The notes below the pieces were generated by a model. It searched no databases, was not told where the DNA came from, and saw only the letters and a program-made list of their open reading frames with translations. Of a stretch of 64,000 nt of DNA, positions 28,528 through 35,457 are shown piece after piece. Origin of the DNA: Blastomonas ursincola (GTDB taxonomy: Bacteria; Pseudomonadota; Alphaproteobacteria; Sphingomonadales; Sphingomonadaceae); assembly GCF_013607875.1 (NCBI RefSeq), contig NZ_VDES01000002.1, forward strand, positions 1 through 64,000, given 5' to 3'. The translations under genes and the position numbers were made by a program. Numbering within the stretch: the stretch's first letter is position 1; each line of letters opens with the position of its first letter.

Positions 28528-30327
28528 TCAGAGCGGGCGGGACGGCACGATGCCGCTGCTATGATCCTGATCGACCAGATCCAACCACATGTCGGCGACA
28601 ATGAGACGCCAGACCGCCATCGCCGCGGGAATGTCGATCTTTGCCCCCCGACCTGACACCTGGGCCTGCAGATCCTCGATCGCCTTTGCATTGATCATGC
28701 CCCCAAGACGCTCTTTTGCCCTGGCCAGCCTGGTGCAGATCAAAGTTGGATTGCGCATCAGGCCGGCGGCGAAGTTGCCACCGAAATCGAACTTATCCCC
28801 TCGCGTCCGGACAGACTCGGGTACCCGTCCTCGCATCGCTTCACGCAGGATGAAGCGCGTGAAGCCACCTCCCAGCTTGGCATGGGAAGGAAGGCCAAGA
28901 GAAAACTCAACCAGATCTCTGTCTGCAAACGGCATCCGCGTTTCTACACCTAGAGTTCGACTGGCATGAGCAAAAACCTCAAAGGCCCGGGCCTGAATGG
29001 GCGATGACAGGGCCGCCTCATGCAGCATCCGCTCGTCATGATGCAGGCTCTGGATCGCCAATGTCGGAGACGGACCAAAGGCATCATGCACAAGAGCGAG
29101 GGCGTTTTCGCTCAGCAGGTTTTGCGCAGCTTGCCCGCCTGACTTGAGATTCGGCAACCGCCGCCACCGCTTTCGCAACGCCCGTACTGGACGAATATGA
29201 TCAAGATAGAATGAAAATACGTCCCAACGGCTTTCGTGCCGCAAGGCTGCGGCCACAGGCGCAAGACGCCATAGATCATACCACCTGCCGGCCATGGCGA
29301 GTTCATTCAACCTGCCAAAGCCATAGCCGATCACTTCGTCGCCAGCATGACCATTGAGGATTACAGCGCACCCCTCCTGCGCTGCGCGGTTCATGACGTG
29401 GAGGGTAACGGAATGACCATAGGAAATCCATGGACCATCCATTGCCGCAAGCTGACTGGAGAGATCCGACAACGGATCGTGCTCGTCGCATGGAACATCA
29501 AAAAAGCTGAACGGCAGCCAGCTTCTCAGAGCATCAAGGTGTGGACCATCGTGCCATCCCTTCGTCTGCCGGTAGGTCATTGACACCGCAGTCACGTCGG
29601 AACCACCACCGATCACCTTGGACAGCGAGCCTGCAATCATGCTCGAATCCAGACCTCCACTCAGCAACAGCCCCGTTCGGCCCGGAACATATGCGTGGCC
29701 GACAGCTTTATCGAAAAGCATCGCGAAACGGGCAACGAGTTCATCAAACTCGCCGTTTATTGCAGGTGCGCGAGCAGGCGACCAATAAGTGCCGATTTCC
29801 AGTCCATCCTGTCGGAACTCCAGCCAGCATCCTGGCGGCAGTCGACTGATGCCCTCGAAAAAGGTGCGGCTGGTATCGCCTTCGCCGCCGGCGATATAGC
29901 TGGCCAGCTGAGCATTATCCAAGACATGGGCTGCCCCTGTCATGGCCCGGATTGTTCGACTCCCTTCAGCGACGACAAGTTTGCCATCTGTGATTGCGTA
30001 GCAAACCGGAATGACGCCAAGAGCATCACGAGCGAAATAGACCCTTCTTTGGCGCCGATCGATGACGGCCACCGCACAGGGGCCGCGCAGCCGATCGGCA
30101 AGGTCGTCCCCCCAGCGCAACCACCCCTCACGGACCAGCTCCGCACAGCTCCAATCAGACGACAGTCCAAGCGACCGGATGAGTTCTGCGCGGTTGGAGA
30201 GCTTGCCGGCAACTCCCACAGAGACGCCGCTTGCATCCTCATCAGCAAATGCGCCGCCCGCACACCGCCAGTCGAAGGACAGAGAACCATCGCCGCAAAA
30301 CTCAGCGTGTAGTGCAAATGCCGTCAT
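28528..30327 (-). CDS. Lasso-peptide macrolactam synthetase (C protein, asparagine-synthetase-like)
   Basis: The 599-residue protein has an N-terminal Ntn-like domain and a C-terminal ATP-pyrophosphatase domain. The ATP site is visible as TGLLLSGGLDSSMIAGSL near residue 250, with later conserved ILNGHAGDEVIGYG and ETRMPFADRDLVEFSLGL. The residue after the initiator Met is Thr, not the Cys of glutamine-hydrolysing synthetases, as in lasso cyclases. It would adenylate the Asp side chain of the core and form the isopeptide with the freed Gly amine. The ATG at 30327 overlaps the B2 stop (ATGA). A longer upstream frame to 30573 lies within B2 and is spurious. Confidence 0.92.
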   Translation of the reverse strand: MTAFALHAEFCGDGSLSFDWRCAGGAFADEDASGVSVGVAGKLSNRAELIRSLGLSSDWSCAELVREGWLRWGDDLADRLRGPCAVAVIDRRQRRVYFARDALGVIPVCYAITDGKLVVAEGSRTIRAMTGAAHVLDNAQLASYIAGGEGDTSRTFFEGISRLPPGCWLEFRQDGLEIGTYWSPARAPAINGEFDELVARFAMLFDKAVGHAYVPGRTGLLLSGGLDSSMIAGSLSKVIGGGSDVTAVSMTYRQTKGWHDGPHLDALRSWLPFSFFDVPCDEHDPLSDLSSQLAAMDGPWISYGHSVTLHVMNRAAQEGCAVILNGHAGDEVIGYGFGRLNELAMAGRWYDLWRLAPVAAALRHESRWDVFSFYLDHIRPVRALRKRWRRLPNLKSGGQAAQNLLSENALALVHDAFGPSPTLAIQSLHHDERMLHEAALSSPIQARAFEVFAHASRTLGVETRMPFADRDLVEFSLGLPSHAKLGGGFTRFILREAMRGRVPESVRTRGDKFDFGGNFAAGLMRNPTLICTRLARAKERLGGMINAKAIEDLQAQVSGRGAKIDIPAAMAVWRLIVADMWLDLVDQDHSSGIVPSRPL

Positions 30328-30734
30328 CGAATGTCGGCTGCCAGATCGACAATGGGGGTGTAGCGGCTTATCTCCTCTGCTGTCCCTCCCATGATGACCC
30401 CACCTTCGTAGAGGACCCAGGCGTGAGCCTCGAACACCGCAACATCGGATTGCGCCACGCCGACGCGGATAATGCTGCCATGACCGTTGCGGCCTAGCAG
30501 ATATTGCAGAACAAGCGCTCTTGTCAGGCAGTTTGCGCGCGGGACAATTCGCGAGGCATGCTCCACCGCCCATACAATCAGATAGACTGGCCTGCGCCCT
30601 TCCGGACCATGATTATCGACCCGCACATACTTGGCAATGCGATGATAAGTGGTCGTGTAAAGCGCGATCCGAACGGCCGCGAGCAACACGAAACTGTGCA
30701 CCAGCAAACCGGCATGGCGGCCCGCCAGCCGCAT
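30324..30734 (-). CDS. Lasso-peptide leader peptidase (B2, transglutaminase-like)
   Basis: The 136-residue protein matches the transglutaminase-like B2 family (PF13471). The catalytic Cys lies in RANCLTRALVLQYLLGRNG and the His in FEAHAWVLYEG. An N-terminal hydrophobic segment (LLVHSFVLLAAVRIALY) is usual. B2 cleaves the leader after the T-x pair once B1 has bound it. I chose the ATG at 30734, four bases after the B1 stop; a TTG at 30767 would add 11 residues and overlap B1. The downstream overlap with the synthetase gene shows tight coupling. Confidence 0.92.
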   Translation of the reverse strand: MRLAGRHAGLLVHSFVLLAAVRIALYTTTYHRIAKYVRVDNHGPEGRRPVYLIVWAVEHASRIVPRANCLTRALVLQYLLGRNGHGSIIRVGVAQSDVAVFEAHAWVLYEGGVIMGGTAEEISRYTPIVDLAADIR

Positions 30735-30738
30735 TTGC

Positions 30739-31038
30739 CTAACGAACTTCCCGAACCTCAATTTCAACTAACCCGGCCTTGCTGAACGCGTTTAGGATGG
30801 CAATCACATCAGCGACACAACGATCAACATCAACCTCGAACCGCTCCATGATCTTGTTCACTATGTCGTCTCGGGTTGCCCCTTGCTCGATGGCGGCCCA
30901 CGCAACCTTGCCCGACTCATTCAGCCTGAAATACCGATTGGTCGTGAGGTTGAGGAGCGCCTTGCCATCACCCAGATCGCACGCCACGACCTTGTCTGCA
31001 GGGCGAAACAGAGCATTTTGCGAGATATCGTCTGTCAT
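30739..31038 (-). CDS. Lasso-peptide B1, PqqD-like RiPP recognition protein
   Basis: The 99-residue protein has the PqqD/RRE fold pattern: a beta hairpin (VVACDLGDGKALLNLTTNRY), FRLNESGKVAWAAIEQGAT and a helical end (IVNKIMERFEV, CVADVIAILNAFSKAGLV). RRE proteins bind the Y-x2-P part of lasso leaders and hand the precursor to B2. Split B1 and B2 genes are typical of Gram-positive and paeninodin-like clusters and differ from the fused B proteins of many proteobacterial clusters. A hairpin lies between this gene and the precursor gene. Confidence 0.92.
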   Translation of the reverse strand: MTDDISQNALFRPADKVVACDLGDGKALLNLTTNRYFRLNESGKVAWAAIEQGATRDDIVNKIMERFEVDVDRCVADVIAILNAFSKAGLVEIEVREVR

Positions 31039-31076
31039 CGTGTCAAATCCGACGCATTAAAAGCCATCGAGGCATG

Positions 31077-31108
31077 AAAAAGGGTGGCACGCACCGCGTG
31101 CCACCCTT
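31077..31108 (-). terminator. Terminator-like hairpin between lasso precursor and B1 genes
   Basis: On the minus strand there is a perfect 12-base stem (AAGGGTGGCACG paired with CGTGCCACCCTT) with a 5-base loop, ending in TTTTT. It starts 20 bases after the precursor stop and ends about 38 bases before the B1 start. This looks like an intrinsic terminator or attenuator. It would let most transcripts end after the precursor gene and a minority read through into the enzyme genes, giving an excess of substrate peptide. It may also stabilise the 3' end of the short precursor mRNA. Confidence 0.85.
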
Positions 31109-31128
31109 CTTGGTTTTCGTGCAAAACC

Positions 31129-31269
31129 TTACGAGAAGGTCAGCTGCGAAAACGGCGTTCCGACCGGGAAGTTAGCGTCGATCGCAGAGCCGGTCGAGGC
31201 TCCCTGCGTGATTTCCTCGAATGCGCCGAGATCTTCGATTTCGGGAGCAGTATACGCGATCTTTTCCAT
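31129..31269 (-). CDS. Lasso-peptide precursor (A protein), 46 residues
   Basis: The reverse strand encodes a 46-residue peptide starting MEKIAYTAPEIEDLG. The leader fits the lasso motif Y-x2-P-x-[LI]-x3-G-x5-T-x-G exactly: Tyr6, Pro9, Ile11, Gly15, Thr21, Gly23. Cleavage after Gln22 leaves a 24-residue core from Gly23 to Ser46. Core Gly1 and Asp9 (Asp31 of the precursor) would form a nine-residue macrolactam. The tail starts ANFPVGTPF and ends QLTFS. The C-terminal Ser is the site used by paeninodin-type kinases. GGAG lies 7 bases upstream of the ATG. Lasso B1, B2, C, K and D genes follow directly. Confidence 0.93.
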   Translation of the reverse strand: MEKIAYTAPEIEDLGAFEEITQGASTGSAIDANFPVGTPFSQLTFS

Positions 31270-31641
31270 AGGGATCTCCAATTAACTTGATGAATGGGTC
31301 ATAAAGTTGCTAACAGCCATGCGACCAGCGTTAACAAATTACCATGCTGGATCGCGGTGAGTCAAACCGTTTATCCCGCACTGCAGCATCGAACGCATAG
31401 GCAAACCGCCGGGCTCATCGAGGTTTGCCGAGCCCCACCAATCTCGAAGGCATCTGCAACAGAAAGAATGGAATTCGTTAACAAGCCTGACGTTCAGCCG
31501 ATACGAGAGGCCTGGTCGGGTAGATGACGAAAGGCGAGGCCAAATGAAAATCCCCAGATTTGAGCTGCCAACTGAAGCATAAAGATAATAATTTTTCAAC
31601 ATATTTGTGATGTTACAGAAATTGCAAAGTCGGGCTTGATA
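31270..31641. promoter_or_regulatory. Divergent promoter region of the lasso cluster
   Basis: These 372 bases separate the precursor gene (minus) from the nucleotidyltransferase gene (plus), so both promoters must lie here. An AT-rich segment at about 31575-31620 precedes the plus-strand gene. I cannot pick a -35/-10 pair with confidence on either strand. No second precursor-like frame is visible. Confidence 0.5.
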
Positions 31642-32745
31642 ATGTTGTTTGAGAGAATCGATTCTGACAATGAAGAACTTGACTCCGCCACGCTAGCACT
31701 CGCCAGCGTGCTGGCATCGGCATTGCGTCATTTCCCGCCTGCCAACCCCGGCCCAGTCCCAAATTCGGACAGATTGTGGGAGGCTGCCCAAGGCGCCAGA
31801 TGCACCGGGCTAATGCGACTCGCAGGGGCGGCATCGATCCAGCCCGGCTCGGCAATGGGCGAAAAACTGGCGTTGGACCAGATTGCCACATTACGATCCA
31901 ATCTCGCTCAGTTGGCTGAGACGATGGAATGCCAAATGCTGCTCGAGCAGCACGGGATCAGCTCGCGGGCGTTCAAGGGGGTGGTGCGCCAGCAACAGCT
32001 GTTTCATCGAGCGGATATACGCAGATCATCCGATATCGACCTCCTCGTCACTTCAGCTGACTATCCCAGGGCCCGTGCTGTTTTGACCGCCGCAGGCTAC
32101 AGGCCCGGCGTCAGCGCTGACAGCCGCTGGTGGCATCAATGCCTCGGCGAGTCGCCCTATCTCCCTGCGGCGCCGCGACGATTCATCGTCGATCTCCATC
32201 ACCAAGTGCAGCAGCCGGGCGGCCCATCGCCAAGGCAGATGGCCGCTCTGTTTCAAATGTCTGCCCAGATCAGCTTCGGTGGCGGAAGCATCACCACACT
32301 GACGCCACACGCCAGTCTACTCGTCACGATGATCAGCTACAGCAAGGCAGTCCGGGACCTTGCGCCATGGGCGATTTATGCCCACGAGATCGAGGTCGCA
32401 CGGGAAGGCTTCTCACCGGCTGATTATCAAGCGTTCTTGGGCTTATCCGCCTCGCAAGGGCTGCGTCGCCTTGCGGAGGAAGCCTTTCGCAATGCGGAGC
32501 TTTTCTGGGACAGCCTCGCAAGCCTTGCGTCTGGCAGATCATTGAGCCCGTCGCAGATCGCGTTAGTGCGCAGTGGACTGGGCAAATCTCGGCGCCAGCT
32601 GTTTCGGCGCACCGCGTTGAGATGGGCCTGGGCTGACGGAGAGCGCCTCCACCGTACTCGTCACGCGTTCCAAATGGCGCTCAGTGAGTATAGAAGCAAT
32701 TATATCAGACGCCAGGAAGAGCGTGCTGCTCTATCCGATGCGTGA
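31642..32745 (+). CDS. PF14907-type nucleotidyltransferase family protein (N protein)
   Basis: The 367-residue protein carries the NTP_transf_5 pattern: ISSRAFKGVVRQQQLFHRAD followed by RRSSDIDLLVTSADYPRA, with the D-x-D metal-binding pair in DIDLLV, and FIVDLHHQVQ further on. Members of this family accompany HPr-like kinases in paeninodin and pseudomycoidin lasso clusters. There the N protein has been linked to adding hexose to the phosphorylated C-terminal Ser. They also accompany PqqD and HprK-like genes in exosortase clusters. Here the gene diverges from the precursor gene. The ATG at 31642 is preferred over a TTG two codons upstream. Confidence 0.83.
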   Translation: MLFERIDSDNEELDSATLALASVLASALRHFPPANPGPVPNSDRLWEAAQGARCTGLMRLAGAASIQPGSAMGEKLALDQIATLRSNLAQLAETMECQMLLEQHGISSRAFKGVVRQQQLFHRADIRRSSDIDLLVTSADYPRARAVLTAAGYRPGVSADSRWWHQCLGESPYLPAAPRRFIVDLHHQVQQPGGPSPRQMAALFQMSAQISFGGGSITTLTPHASLLVTMISYSKAVRDLAPWAIYAHEIEVAREGFSPADYQAFLGLSASQGLRRLAEEAFRNAELFWDSLASLASGRSLSPSQIALVRSGLGKSRRQLFRRTALRWAWADGERLHRTRHAFQMALSEYRSNYIRRQEERAALSDA

Positions 32746-32966
32746 TTCTGATCCAGCGGCCAGAGGAATGCGAGCGGTGTCTGGCACAGCTCGCTCATTC
32801 GGAAAGAAACTTGCCTTGTCCATGAGCGACACACCCTCCACGACCGCTTCATGCCTGCCCCTTGACTCAAAACAGATCGAGGATTGAAATCACGGTGCCC
32901 GTGACGGATGCAGCCCAATCCCAGACTGATAACTGCCGGCATGACCTGCTCGGTCGCAGAGCAAGT

Positions 32967-33809
32967 ATGGTGAAGGACCTGTATCTGATCGCCGGCCTGA
33001 TAATCTGGTGCCTGCCGGCGATATTGGCGCTTGCGGGGCAAAGCTGGCAGACCGAAACGGGATCGCTTTCGCCCGTCGTCATGGCCCTCGGCCTATGGAC
33101 ATTGTGGCAAACCCTGCGCACCAGCCAGACATCGCGAAGCCAAGTTCCGGCAGGCCTGGCGATCCTGGCCATAATGCTGTTGCTTCCACTTCATCTTGCT
33201 GGCGCCATCCTGGATATGAGCGCTCTACTAGGGCTTACAGCCTGGGCTGGATTATGTGTCGTTTTCACCGCCAGCCAGGGATTGGCGCGGACCAGGGAAG
33301 CGGCGTTTGCGCTCTTGTTCATCGGGTTGATCATCCCGTTGCCCTATTCGCTATCGCTACCGATGACGTTGCGGCTGCGGGAAGCAATAGCGGACTGGGC
33401 AACCGACGTGGCATGGCTCGCCGGGATGGATGTAGCGCTCGATCGCGACACAATCATCATTGGCGGTTATGAACTGGCGGTCGACGCAGCCTGTTCAGGC
33501 CTCAACTCCACACTCAGCCTGACCGCGATCGGACTTCTCTACGCCTATTGGTCTCGCAATCATGGCTGGCACAGAATGGCCATCATCTGCTGCCTGAGCA
33601 TACCCATTGCCCTGGCGGCCAACATTTTGCGTGTGGTGTTTCTGATGCTCCTGGTGACATGGACCGGACTGGATGTACTTTCGTCATATCTTCATCCGCT
33701 TTCAGGCATTGTCAGTTTCATGGCGGCAATGATGCTGCTCTGGTCATGTGACAGATTGCTGGATCAGCTCGGACTTTACGCGCGGCCCTGGATTGCGAGA
33801 GAAGGATGA
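32967..33809 (+). CDS. Exosortase, probably XrtV type
   Basis: The protein has about 280 residues and eight hydrophobic segments. The exosortase catalytic set is visible: Cys in VDAACSGLNSTLSL, Arg in AANILRVVFLML and His in YLHPLSGIVSF. Exosortases cut PEP-CTERM proteins at the inner membrane and pass them to the cell surface. The type assignment to XrtV rests on the following EpsI-like gene and the small membrane protein at 34455. The frame extends upstream to 32862 with TTG or GTG starts, but the ATG at 32967 puts the first membrane segment at the N-terminus. A likely substrate is encoded at 36858. Confidence 0.88.
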   Translation: MVKDLYLIAGLIIWCLPAILALAGQSWQTETGSLSPVVMALGLWTLWQTLRTSQTSRSQVPAGLAILAIMLLLPLHLAGAILDMSALLGLTAWAGLCVVFTASQGLARTREAAFALLFIGLIIPLPYSLSLPMTLRLREAIADWATDVAWLAGMDVALDRDTIIIGGYELAVDAACSGLNSTLSLTAIGLLYAYWSRNHGWHRMAIICCLSIPIALAANILRVVFLMLLVTWTGLDVLSSYLHPLSGIVSFMAAMMLLWSCDRLLDQLGLYARPWIAREG

Positions 33810-34468
33810 ACCGCCGAGATTTCACGCTTGGCGCTTTGCTGGGACTGGGCGGCCTTGGCGGATTCTATCTGCGACATCATTCCGCCAAGCCGGTTCGTCG
33901 CCCGCCCGATCTGGCTCGACTGATTCCCAAAATGGTCGGCCCGTGGCAGCAAATAGGCGTTCACGATGTCATCCTGCCGCCCGCCGATGCACTTTCGCAA
34001 TCCCTGTATGACAGGTTTCTTGTGCGTGGTTACCGGATGCAGCAGCGCCCGCCTCTCACCCTCGTGATCGCCTATGGTGCAGTGCAAAGCTACCGACTTC
34101 AGCTTCACCGGCCAGAAAGCTGCTACCCCGCATCGGGGTTTGCCCTGAAGTCAAGGCAGGACATCACCCTCGATGGAATATCGGCATCCTTCCTGATGGC
34201 AGAGCGAGACCTGACAACCGAAGCAGTCCTCTATTGGTCGCGGATTGGAGACAGGTTTCCGCGCAACATAAGTGAGCAGCGGTTGGCCATTGCTCGAGCC
34301 GCTCTGCGACTGCAGCTAACCGATGGCATCCTCGTGCGTATTGCGATCCGGAATGCAGATCCCGCCGATGCATTGGCGGCAATGAGGGAATTTGTCTCCG
34401 CGCTCGATAACGCTATGCCCCCCACCGGCAGGATGCTTTTGTTCGGGGGACGATTCAGCCCACCCTGA
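33806..34468 (+). CDS. EpsI family protein (exosortase partner)
   Basis: The 220-residue protein starts with a Tat-like or anchor segment (MNRRDFTLGALLGLGGLGGF). It then shows the EpsI pattern: IPKMVGPWQQIG, LVIAYGAVQSYRLQLHRPES, CYPASGF and YWSRIGDRFPRNISEQRLAI. EpsI domains are often fused to or encoded next to exosortases and act on the periplasmic side; their biochemical role is unclear. The ATG overlaps the exosortase stop codon (ATGA), so the two are co-translated. Confidence 0.86.
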   Translation: MNRRDFTLGALLGLGGLGGFYLRHHSAKPVRRPPDLARLIPKMVGPWQQIGVHDVILPPADALSQSLYDRFLVRGYRMQQRPPLTLVIAYGAVQSYRLQLHRPESCYPASGFALKSRQDITLDGISASFLMAERDLTTEAVLYWSRIGDRFPRNISEQRLAIARAALRLQLTDGILVRIAIRNADPADALAAMREFVSALDNAMPPTGRMLLFGGRFSPP

Positions 34469-34697
34469 AGGGCTTGATCAAATAAAGAAATATTCCCGTC
34501 GCACAAATCACTGCTACGGTTGCCAGATAATCGCGACCATCATTGCCCAACCAGTTGGCGAGTGCCAGCAAAGCTGCAGGAGCAATATAATGAGCAATCC
34601 TGTCACCGGGCACCACTTCGCCTATCGACCGGTTAAGGTACGTAATCGCCAAGCCTATAAAAATAGAAACTGTTAGCCAGTCCCACAACGTTACCAT
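34455..34697 (-). CDS. Small membrane protein, XrtV-system accessory type
   Basis: The 80-residue protein has three hydrophobic segments (LWDWLTVSIFIGLAITYL, IAPAALLALANWLG, YLATVAVICATGIFLYLI). It matches my recollection of the small accessory proteins annotated with XrtV sorting systems, which open with a W-D-W-x-T-V segment and end in a Lys-Pro region. It overlaps the end of the EpsI-like gene by 14 bases on the opposite strand. Its function is not known. Confidence 0.65.
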   Translation of the reverse strand: MVTLWDWLTVSIFIGLAITYLNRSIGEVVPGDRIAHYIAPAALLALANWLGNDGRDYLATVAVICATGIFLYLIKPFRVG

Positions 34698-34717
34698 AAT
34701 AGTGAGAACCTATTAGC

Positions 34718-35434
34718 ATGATATCTTGTTCAAGGCGATGTCTGGAAGGAGCAATAGCATTGCTTTTTTTGGCCATGACAGCGTGTAATCCATCCGGTAT
34801 GAATGAGCAAGCTCTGGCAACGGTGGATGGATCGGAGATAACCTACCGAGATGTCAATGAGAACCTCGGCGATTACGCGGCAGATCCGGCATGGCGCACC
34901 GACCCTGCCAAGCTCAACCTGACCCTCGAAAGCTTGGTTCAGCGACGCCTTCTTGCCCAGGAAGCGAGGCACCAGGACCTCGAGAAGGACGCCACATTCC
35001 ATTTTGCAATGCGCCGGGCTGAAGAGCTACTGTTGATAGAGGCTTTGCAACGCAAACTCGCCAAGAAGTTAGGAAAACCTGATCCAGCAAAGGTGTCCGC
35101 CTATATTCGGCGCCAACCGTGGCGCTTTGCAGATCGCTATCGGCTGGTGCTGGACGATGGTACCATGCGCTCAGAGCTTGACTCGTTCACATTGTCCCCT
35201 GACAACAGTCTGTTAGCAAAAACCGAAGTCGGTAAGGAAATTGTCATCAAGGGCCGCAGTTGGACGGTGGTAGGTCGCGTCAAGGATCCAATTGATCCCG
35301 TGGACGCCCGAAAACTGGCTGAAGACGAGATCGTCCAGCGGCAGGTTCGAAATTCGCTAGCTGCGCTCGAAAGGCAGCGCCGGCGCCAGAGCCTTGTGCG
35401 CTATCGCACAGGCTGGGGCCCCGCAGGGCAGTAG
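34718..35434 (+). CDS. SurA/EpsD-like periplasmic lipoprotein without visible PPIase domain
   Basis: The 238-residue precursor has a lipoprotein signal (GAIALLFLAMTAC, lipobox MTAC) followed by ALATVDGSEITYRDVNENL, the opening of SurA-N-like chaperone domains. Next comes a helical region ending near residue 120 (ESLVQRRLLAQEARHQDLEK). EpsD proteins of exosortase/EPS loci have this layout plus a parvulin domain; here the remaining part is short and shows no clear parvulin motif. It is probably a periplasmic chaperone for export or outer-membrane proteins of the locus. Confidence 0.72.
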   Translation: MISCSRRCLEGAIALLFLAMTACNPSGMNEQALATVDGSEITYRDVNENLGDYAADPAWRTDPAKLNLTLESLVQRRLLAQEARHQDLEKDATFHFAMRRAEELLLIEALQRKLAKKLGKPDPAKVSAYIRRQPWRFADRYRLVLDDGTMRSELDSFTLSPDNSLLAKTEVGKEIVIKGRSWTVVGRVKDPIDPVDARKLAEDEIVQRQVRNSLAALERQRRRQSLVRYRTGWGPAGQ

Positions 35435-35457
35435 CCAGCGAAAAAGGAGAGGAAAAT

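Noticed and set aside
30328-30573. Upstream extension of the asparagine-synthetase-like gene (681-codon frame)
   Set aside because: The extension lies within the B2 gene, has no conserved sequence and bypasses the ATG that overlaps the B2 stop codon.
31339-31602. Minus-strand 87-codon frame upstream of the lasso precursor, considered as a second precursor
   Set aside because: It has no Y-x2-P leader motif, no T-x-G cleavage site and no visible ribosome-binding site; it spans the divergent promoter region.
32684-32887. Plus-strand 67-codon frame after the nucleotidyltransferase gene
   Set aside because: It starts inside the nucleotidyltransferase gene in another frame, has no recognised domain and no good start signal. 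It could be a small gene only if conserved.
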